From contig CM077593.1 in NCBI GenBank assembly GCA_039654915.1, forward strand, positions 115,499,413 through 115,563,412: a stretch of DNA of 64,000 nucleotides, in the 5' to 3' direction. Positions 56,055-64,000 of this stretch are shown one piece after another. Source of the stretch: Aquilaria yunnanensis (lineage: Eukaryota > Streptophyta > Magnoliopsida > Malvales > Thymelaeaceae). The notes under the pieces are model-generated. The model was not told where the DNA came from, searched no databases, and saw only the letters and a list, made by a program, of their open reading frames with translations. A program made the translations under genes and the position numbers. The stretch's first letter is position 1, and each line of letters starts with the position of its first letter.

Positions 56055-57299
56055 TATAATTTAATGTTTTGCATTAACTTATATGACATGGAGGTGGTGT
56101 GGTTAGGACCGCAGCTGTTGAGGTCAGTCCAGTTTGAGCATAATTCAGAAGCGCATGAACAAGAACGATAAAAAAAAAAAAAGGCAAGATAAGGAAGAAA
56201 GATTTGATTAATCAAAAGCAACGGAAAAATGGTAAATGCAAAACATCAATCTTGCCAGTTCCATTAAAGTTGGTTTCAGATTTGGCAATCTCCAACTTTA
56301 GTGTCCATTTTAAAAGCCATATGGAAATTAAGATAGTTAAGACAAGGAAACAGAGCAATGTGACAAACATAAGGAATTTTCCAGCCTTTTTCCTTTTTCT
56401 GGGTTCAATTCACTGTGGAATGGAATATTGGAAGAGCAGCAAAAAAGTGAAATTTTCTGATGGGTACTACTTTATTTTATGTCAGTATATGTATATTTTT
56501 GTGCAGTGTTTCTTCTTGTGGTAGTGCTAGTGGAAGTGGTTGTGGGTTTTATGGCAGGAATTGGGATTTAATTAGGGGTGTGAAGTGATTGTGATAGTGT
56601 AAGATGAGTATGCGCAAAATTTAAAAGCTTTTTTGCTTCTTGCGGCAAAAAGCAAAATGTCAGAAGAAAGGGCTGGTTAGTTCATCGAACGGAATAAGAG
56701 GCCCATGATCAATCTCTAAGAAACTTTCACACACTCGATTTGAGGAATTGTTTATAACTAAAATATTAATTTTGGTTATATACAGAAAAAAGCTATGGCT
56801 ATAGTTTTCTCATTCACTTGTTATATTAAATAGAGATGGGTCAGTGGCTAGAAGTTCCAAGTCAAGTCGATATGGTGAAAATTTGTTGGGATATATCATT
56901 ATTTCTGCATAACATCATACAAATTAAGAACATTAGTTTTTTACTTTTTACCTATCAGACAATAATACTAGTGGGTGTACCCAAAATTAAATCTGGGAAA
57001 GTAATCACTTATTCAAGTATAAATACAGCAATAGGAATACCACTATCATCAATTATTTTTTAAGTGCCTTATCGCTTTCAAAAACAACAAATGATTTTCT
57101 TTAAAGAAGTTTCATATTGATGCGAGCGTCCTAAAGTGACAAGCTCCAGGTAATATATAGTGAGAAAATTTTATGTGAGTCCGATTTATGTCATAAGTCA
57201 TCTTCCTATAATATAAAATTTAATAATTTTACCTAAATTTTTATAAATCAGTCAATCTAATCACTAGTTTATATATATCCAACAAGTTTTCTTTTTATT
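56055..57299. other. 3' flank of the membrane-protein gene, then intergenic
   Basis: No further gene is supported; short ORFs here lack recognisable content. Confidence 0.5.
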
Positions 57300-59780
57300 T
57301 TTAAACTTTTACCTCTTTGGCATTTATTTTCTCTTGTTCTATTTTTTGTCAAGCAACAATCTCCATTAGCACTTTTCTGTTCCCCTTTTTTTTCACTTCT
57401 TTTTTACTGGAACAAAAAAATCTATTTCTTTTTCTTACACTATTTTTTTTTCTACTACTTACGTTCTCTTATTTCATTAGTTTTCTGTAATTTCAGTTGT
57501 TTACTTTTATTTCAATTTCGCATTGATATTTGTTATTTGCTTTGATTTAGAATTTCTTTTTATAATTTCATTATTTTCTTTGTTTTAGATTTTTTTTATT
57601 TCATTCTTTGCTCTAGTTTATTCTTTCCTTCAATATATATATATCCCAAAAATAAATATGAAACTTAACATAAGAAAGTCTAAAAAAGAAGAAATCAAGC
57701 AACCAACACTAAAAAATTGAGATCTTATTCTTTTTTTATCAATTCCTATTTGTTCTTTTATTTGTAGTTGTTTGTTTTTTTTATTAGAAGTTGTTGTTTT
57801 TTCTTTTACTAGAAGTTGTTTGTTCTTTTATAAATTCCTGTTTATTCTTTATATAAATTAGTTATATGTTCTTTCATTAATAGTTATTTAATTTTTTTAT
57901 CAATAGTTCCATTATCAATTCTTGCTTGTTCTTTTGGTAACCAATTATATGTTCTTTTATTAGTAGTTATTTGTTTTTTTATCAGTAAATATTTGTTCTT
58001 TTACTAGCTGTTGTTTGTTCTTTTAACAATTTCTACTTGTTCTTTAGATGCTATCTGTTGTTTTATCAATAATCATTTATTATTTTTATCGATAGTTGTT
58101 TGTTTTTTTATCAATTTATTATTATTCTTTAGATAAATTAGCTATATATTCTTTTTAACAGCAGTTATTTGTTCTTTTACTTGCAATTGTTTGTTCTTTT
58201 ACTAACAATTATTTATTCTTTTATTAATTCATATTTATTCTTTAGATAAACTAGATATTTGCTCTTTTATTAGTAATTATTTGTTCATTTATCCATGGTT
58301 ATTTGTTCTTTTATCAATTTATAATTATTCTTTACATAAATCAATTAGCTATTAGTTCTTTTTATTAGTGGTTATTTGTTCTTTTATCAGTAGTTGTTTG
58401 TTCTTTTATTAACAGTTATTTGTTCTTTTATTAGTAGTTGTTTGTTCTTTTACTAACAGTTGTTTGTTCTCTTATCAATTCAGGTTTCTTTTTTAGATAA
58501 ATTAGCTGTTTGTTCTTTTATCAGTACTTGTTTGTTCTTGCATCAATAGTTATTTGTTCTTTTTATCAATTTATACTTATTTTTCAGATAATTTAGCTAT
58601 CAGTTCTTTTATTAGGGCTTATTCATTCTTTCATCAGTAGTTTTGTTCTTTTATTAATTCTTGTTTGCTGTTTAAATAAATTAGTTGTATTTTCTTTAAT
58701 AGTGCTTGTTTATTCTTTATCCATAATTGTTTGTTGTTTTATCAATTGTTGCTTGTTCTTTACATAAACTAGCTATGTGTTATTTTATTAGTAGTTATTT
58801 CTTCTTTCATAAGCTGTTGTTTGTTATTCTATTAGTAATTGTTTTTTTTTTTTTTGCATAACTTTTTGTTCTTTTGTTAATAGTTATTTCTTTTTTACTC
58901 AACTTATTGTTAAACACATCTATCTGTTATCATTTGTTAGGAACCAATTTTATGACAACATGTTCTACAAAACAAGTCCATGAAGCAATATAACTAATTG
59001 CTAGCAATCCAACTTAGAAAAATTTTGTTGTCGATAACAGCTTTGAAAACTTTTTCCACCATGCACTAATCTCTATTAAGAAAGAATTGTTTATTAGTTA
59101 CTATAATTTTTTTACTCATTACCACTTATCTTTTTATTTTATTTTTCATTTTTCAAGTTTTTTTTCCATTTTTTGTATTATTTCCCTTCTTTGTAGCTTC
59201 TATCTCTCTTTTTTTTTTTTTAATTTTTTTCTATTGTATTATTTCAAATTTTAGTACCTTATTTTTTCTCATTTGTTATAAATATATTTTTTTGAGTCCT
59301 TACAAATTCTTTTATTTTTGTTCTTTTTCAGTTATCATATATTCTTTTATGCATTATTGTTTGTTCTTTTATAAATTTATTCTTTTTAGTTCCTATATAT
59401 GTTCTTTTGTTTTGTTCTTTTTCATTTCCTATATGTTATTTTATACATCATTGTTTGTTCTTTTATAAATTTGTTTTTTTTAGTTCCTATATATGTTCTT
59501 TTTCATTTCCTATATGTTATTTTAGACATTGTTATTTGTTCTTTTATAAATCTGTTCTTTTTTAGTTCCTATATATTCTTTTATTTTTTTTGTTCTTTTT
59601 CATTTCCCATATGTCTTTTATGCATTATTATTTTTTTTTTATAAATTTATTTTTTTAGTTCCCTGTGTTCTTTTTCAATCTATTATTTTAATGATACCAA
59701 TCTATTCTTCTAATGTTATTAATTTATTATTTCAATGTTATTGATTTATTCTTTTAATGTTATTAAATTTTTTTTTAAAT
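57300..59780. repeat. degenerate T-rich minisatellite with higher-order structure
   Basis: The basic unit is about 22 bp, AGTTGTTTGTTCTTTTATTA with variants, repeated dozens of times. A longer phrase, TTCTTTAGATAAATTAGCTAT, returns every 90-130 bp (about 57855, 58130, 58237, 58487, 58757), giving a higher-order repeat. The last part (59350-59650) switches to a unit of about 90 bp with TTAGTTCCTATATATGTTC and TTTCCTATATGTTATTTTA. Non-coding; ORFs here are composition artefacts. Confidence 0.8.
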
Positions 59781-60000
59781 ATGCTCTTTTAAAAGCTGAT
59801 GAAAGAACAGATAAAACTAATAGAAGAATAAATAATAAAATAAAATAAAACAACAACTAAAAATGGTAAAATAAAAAAAGTAATAAAAGAATAGATAAAA
59901 CTGATAAAAACAAACAAACAAAAACTTGTAAAAGAATAGATAAAACAGAAGGAAAAAAACCTATACTAAAATCTCAAAAAACAATGAAAGATTAAAAACA
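59781..60000. repeat. A-rich segment, partly inverse of the T-rich minisatellite
   Basis: The words AAAGAATAGATAAAACTGATAAAA and AAAAACAAACAAACAAAAAC are similar to the reverse complement of the preceding array. The array and this segment may therefore be two arms of one inverted structure. Confidence 0.5.
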
Positions 60001-61436
60001 AAGGGGGACGCCAGCGATTTGAACCAGCACCCCCACTTTCTTCACCGTCATGTCTTTCCACCCCACTGACTACGGAATATTCTATAAAATGGACAAAAAA
60101 TATATAAGTATACAAGCGTGTCCCGAGACATATGTGCACCGAATGCACATAAGTCTGAGCCACATATAATTATTGGACCTATGCCCTTAATCCATTTTGT
60201 TTCAGATCAGTTGCTTGAAAAGTACTTGGGCTTTAACACCTTATTGGACCTGTCGGTCTAAAATGGGCTCAATCTAAGGCCCATTAGGGTGTGGTTTACC
60301 AGTTACAGGGAATTTTTAAGATGTATACTAGATTGAGATCCCTGTTTTGTTCTGGAGCAACCAACTAAGATACAAAATTTTCATGCTAATTATATTCATA
60401 AGGGAAAAAGTACTGAAAAAGGTTGTGAATTAAAAAATGAATTATGATCAATTCATAATATCTAAAAGAATTGAAACATCTAAAATGTGTCGGTAACAAA
60501 TTTAGTAAACAAAAAATATAAGGCATAAAACCAATATAACGAATTTGGGATTTCATGACAAATTAGGGCCTTAAGTGTCACTTATAAAAGTTTGGAGCAT
60601 AAAACACAAAAACAAAAAATTTAGGATAAAGTGGTATAAATGTCTACGTCAAAAGTTTGATGACCAGAAGATATAGCCGCAATAAGCACAGAACCGGTTG
60701 TGTAATTTACTCCTTCTCGGCCCAAAAAAATCAGTCCAGACAAAGTGTTAAAAAGGTCTACAAGACCAGCAGAAGACATCACCGTAGTTAAAAAGAGGAA
60801 TAATTATGTATTTGCCCTTATTGGACAATAGTGCCACCCCTAGATATTTAGTTAATATAATTAATTTTCTGTTTAGATTTGGCTGCATAATGGGTCGGTG
60901 TATAAAGAAAATGAATATGCTAGGTCACATAGCTGTCTGCTCGTCACCGCATATCAACTCAAAAGAAATGAGTAGTGAATTAGCTGCATCAAATTAGTAA
61001 AATCAAACATGAAAATAATACTTTTTTCTGTAGTCAGAAAATAATACTTGATCAAACCAAAATTTGACATTAAACTTCTACTAATTTTAAACTCTCCACT
61101 CAACTGATTGATTTTTCACTCAAAGATCTTCTGTTTGGAAGATTTTTTTAACCAAATACTTGAATCAACTTTTATTTTGTAACTAGACGGATACCCTTTA
61201 TCCGTCTCGCAAATATGGTTTTCTTTGACTTTTCAGAGACTATAAGAAATTTTCATTTTTCTATGTTTTTAAAACAGATAAATAAATAAATTTTTACTTT
61301 CTAATGAAAAATATGAGTAATTTGATATTTAAAAAATATAAATAAATGTTAGGTTTTTATGAAATTGATGAACTAAAATATTAGAAAATACACAAGTTAG
61401 CACCTAATCAAAGCCCAAAAGTTCACGGAGGCGGTT
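60001..61436. other. intergenic, no gene recognised
   Basis: Mixed-composition sequence. Near 60001-60080 it has a tRNA T-arm-like word on the minus strand but no tRNA fold. Confidence 0.5.
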
Positions 61437-61924
61437 TGTTGACACCCAATTTCGTCCGGTTGTTTAAAAATTTAAAAAAAAATTATTAAAAAATTTATTT
61501 TTATTATTATTATTACTAAAAAAAATTAATTAGTTTAAAATATATTTTTGTTTTGTGAAGATTTGATTAAAAATGATATATGTATCTATATGTGTATGTT
61601 TGAAAGAAAAGAAAATTTCAGAAAAAAAATGACAAAAAATTAAAAGTTTGAGATAAAAATAACAAATTTGAGAAATTCGGGCAAAATTGACAAATTCTGA
61701 AAGTTCTAGGAGCTTTGGGCAATTTTTCGCGTCAATTTTGGGCCTAAACGGACGTTTCTGGCCCAAATTAACAGAAAACGACAAAATTGTCAAAATCAGA
61801 AGCTTCTGAAGCTTATCCAGAGCCTGAGAAACGTAAAGGACTGAAATTGTCATTTTACCAATCTAAATGATAAGTTTTAAATTTTTTATTAATTTATCCA
61901 TCAACATTTCAGCCAAACTTCCCC

Positions 61925-61932
61925 TATAAATA
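61925..61932 (+). promoter_or_regulatory. LTR TATA box (third copy)
   Basis: TATAAATA about 490 bp inside the LTR, the same relative position as in the other two copies despite general divergence. Confidence 0.75.
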
Positions 61933-62610
61933 GGCCTCCAAATTCAGTTCTAAACACATAATAAAATAGAAAGAAAGCTTAGAGCTCAGTTTTAGAAAAA
62001 AGAAAAAATTACAGCCTTTATCCCTGTCCTCTCTTCTCTCTTCCCAAAATACCCAAACACTTCTATTTTTACATTTTAGCCCCTGTTCCCGTTTGTCCTC
62101 TCTCTCCTCCCGTACGCTATTCTTCTCTCTCTCTCCTCTACTGCGTATCACGCCGCCTCCGCCATGCCTGGTCTCCTCCGCCGTGTCACCTCCCTCCTCC
62201 GGCCGTCGTTCTCGTCGTTTCCGTCAAGCTCCGTCACGCTCTCCGTCACGTTTCTGTCGTTCTCGTCACTTCCGTAACGCTCCACCGCCGCCCTTGCCTC
62301 GCGCCGCCATCGCCTGCCGGCCGTCCACCTCTCCCCCGCCCCTCCGCAGTCGCTCCATGCCCAGCTGCCGTTTCTCCCGCGACGCGACGACAGCGTTTCC
62401 CTGTTTTCCAAAATTTCAAAATTAATTTCTAAGGGTAAAACCCTTGTTTAATCCTTCATCTTTTCATTTATTTTTACTTGAGTCACTAACTTTGTTTTTT
62501 TTATCTTTTTGCAGAAAAACTGATTATTAACTTTCTTTTATATTTGCTTTTTATTTATTGTTGTTATTATTACTAAATTTTATGATTATTGACTTATTAA
62601 CTTACTAACC

Positions 62611-62680
62611 TTATTATTATTACTTATTATTATTATTATTATTATTATTATAATTATTGTTAACTAACTTACTAACTTAC

Positions 62681-62724
<44 letters not shown>
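62611..62724. repeat. (ATT)n tracts inside the LTR
   Basis: Two long ATT tracts separated by a GTTAACTAACTTACTAACTTAC-type segment. The LTRs at 19846 and 33761 hold shorter, inverted equivalents (GTTAGTAAGTTAGTAAG). Confidence 0.85.
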
Positions 62725-64000
62725 GTTAACTAAACTAACTAACTTTTATTGTTATTGTTATTACTATTAATTTACTAATAACTAACTTTTAATATTATTA
62801 TTGTTACTAACCTTTTAATTTTTGCATTATTACTAACTTTTATTATTGTTGTTAATAATTAATTTAATTAACTTGACTAACTTTTATTATTGTTGTTAAT
62901 AATTAATTTAATTAATTTGGCTAACTTTTATTGTTGTTGTTAACAATTAATTTAATTAACTTTGCTAACTTTTATTATTGTTATTAACAACTAACTTTGT
63001 TATTATTATTATAATGCATGGCCAAAAAAGCCCCACTTTATCATTAATTGTTTTCTTTAAGTGGTTAAATTTATTTCTTTATAATAAAAAAATAATAACA
63101 AATAATAAAAATAAAAATAAAAAAGAATTTTATGTGAATAATTAAAATCATTTTTAAGACTAATAAAAAATTTATCTTTTCTTAAAATCCAATCATCTTT
63201 TGTTATTTCTAAAACACATGTTTTTATTTCATTAAAAAAAACAACAACAAAAAGATAATCTTTTATTCCTTTATTAAAATTATTAAACAGACATATTTAA
63301 ATAATTACAAAAAAGTACAAATTGTTTCTTTTTAAATATAACTTTAAAAACAGAAATAATTGAAGTTTAATAAAACAATAATAAAATCTAATAAAATTAT
63401 GATTAAAATTGATAATTAATTAAATAATTAAAAAAAATTAAACTCCATGACCAAATGATCCGCCAGAATCCATGGCCTGGAAATATCTTTTTTAAATAAA
63501 GTATATTAATAAATTTTCCTTTATTATTAAGAAATAAAAACTTTGGACTAATATTTTTACTTATCTCTTTATCCAGCAATATATTAATTATTTATTAAAA
63601 TAATAAAATATAACTTTTTAGTTTCTTTATTAGTAAAAAGAATAAAAGAGTAAAATTTTTGGGCTAATATTTTTACTTATCCAGTAATATTCTACTTATT
63701 TCTTTTAAAATAATAAAAAGATATAACTTTTTTTTGTTTCCTTTATTAAACAAAAATAAAATTTTAACCAAAAGAATTAAATTTTCTCTCAAATATTTTA
63801 GACTTATTAATTAGATGTATTTTTAGACTTATAAAAAAAAGAACATAAAAATGAAATATAAATATCAAAAAATTTCCTTTCTTTTTAAAATATACATATA
63901 AATCTTTGATTTCTTTATTAAATAATCACTTTTTTGGTTAATCTCTTATCAAAATAAATTATAAATATCAAACCTTTTCTTTTTGTTTAAAATATACATA

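Larger units (their letters stand above)
61437..64000 (+). repeat. partial LTR of the same retroelement family, opposite orientation
   Basis: Begins TGTTGACACCCAATTTCGTC, the same terminus as the large element's LTR in its sense direction, and remains recognisably similar to the window end (TATA box at 61925-61932; AATGATCCGCCAGAATCCATG near 63457). Divergence is much greater than between the two LTRs at 19846 and 33761. A GC-rich segment at 62100-62400 replaces sequence found in the other copies. The LTR is cut by the window edge; whether a whole element follows cannot be seen. Confidence 0.85.

Noticed and set aside
59399..59644. 81-codon Phe/Ile/Leu-rich ORF that looks like membrane helices
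   Set aside because: It is a composition artefact of the T-rich minisatellite.
60001..60080. Possible minus-strand tRNA (word GGTTCAAATC before GTCCCCC)
   Set aside because: No matching acceptor stem, D-arm or anticodon arm can be folded. The word alone is not enough.

Overview
The window is nuclear DNA from a flowering plant, probably a eudicot. It is very AT-rich, has few and widely spaced intron-containing genes, contains plant-specific families (DUF26/Gnk2, NDR1/HIN1-like, LOG, KIN-7 kinesin, PB1), and is dominated by plant-type transposable elements (Ty3/gypsy, CACTA, Mutator-like, Stowaway, TRIM). No rRNA, tRNA or CRISPR array was found. The species was not identified.

Layout. 1-1.3 kb: a short-period repeat and degenerate telomere-like sequence. 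1.8-3.5 kb: a large inverted repeat. 4.7-5.6 kb (minus): a two-exon DUF26 secreted protein gene. 6.9-16.2 kb: overlapping and adjacent terminal-inverted-repeat elements. 16.7-19.6 kb: a CACTA element with a clean TAC target duplication that has captured the 5' part of a kinesin gene, introns included. 19.8-36.7 kb: a complete, apparently young LTR retroelement in minus orientation (TSD CATCA). 37.0-42.5 kb: two NDR1/HIN1-like genes (minus) with two Mutator-like elements between them. 43.9-45.4 kb: a small TRIM-like LTR element. 48.4-48.7 kb: a broken PB1-domain fragment. 49.9-56.1 kb (plus): a four-exon gene for a small single-pass membrane protein, with transposons in its large intron. 57.3-60.0 kb: a degenerate T-rich minisatellite. 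61.4-64.0 kb: a diverged LTR of the same family as the large element, opposite orientation, running off the window.

The main discovery candidate is the 16.9-kb LTR element. It has near-identical LTRs, a PBS and a PPT, but its gag is internally deleted and I find no reverse transcriptase, RNase H or integrase, so it must have been mobilised in trans. In place of pol it carries four gene cassettes in the gag direction: three paralogues of a small basic zinc-finger protein that resembles the cysteine-rich nucleic-acid-binding proteins of carlavirus-type plant RNA viruses, then an intronless LOG-family gene (cytokinin activation). LOG and two of the paralogues share a promoter-like box, TTCATC[A/T]CTATAAAT, and an upstream module of about 87 bp that is amplified to about six copies in front of LOG. 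The stretch before the 3' LTR is an array of about 28 short hairpin-forming repeats. I read this as a mobile cargo island with its own promoters. Its function is inference. The family assignment of the zinc-finger proteins rests on motif pattern alone.
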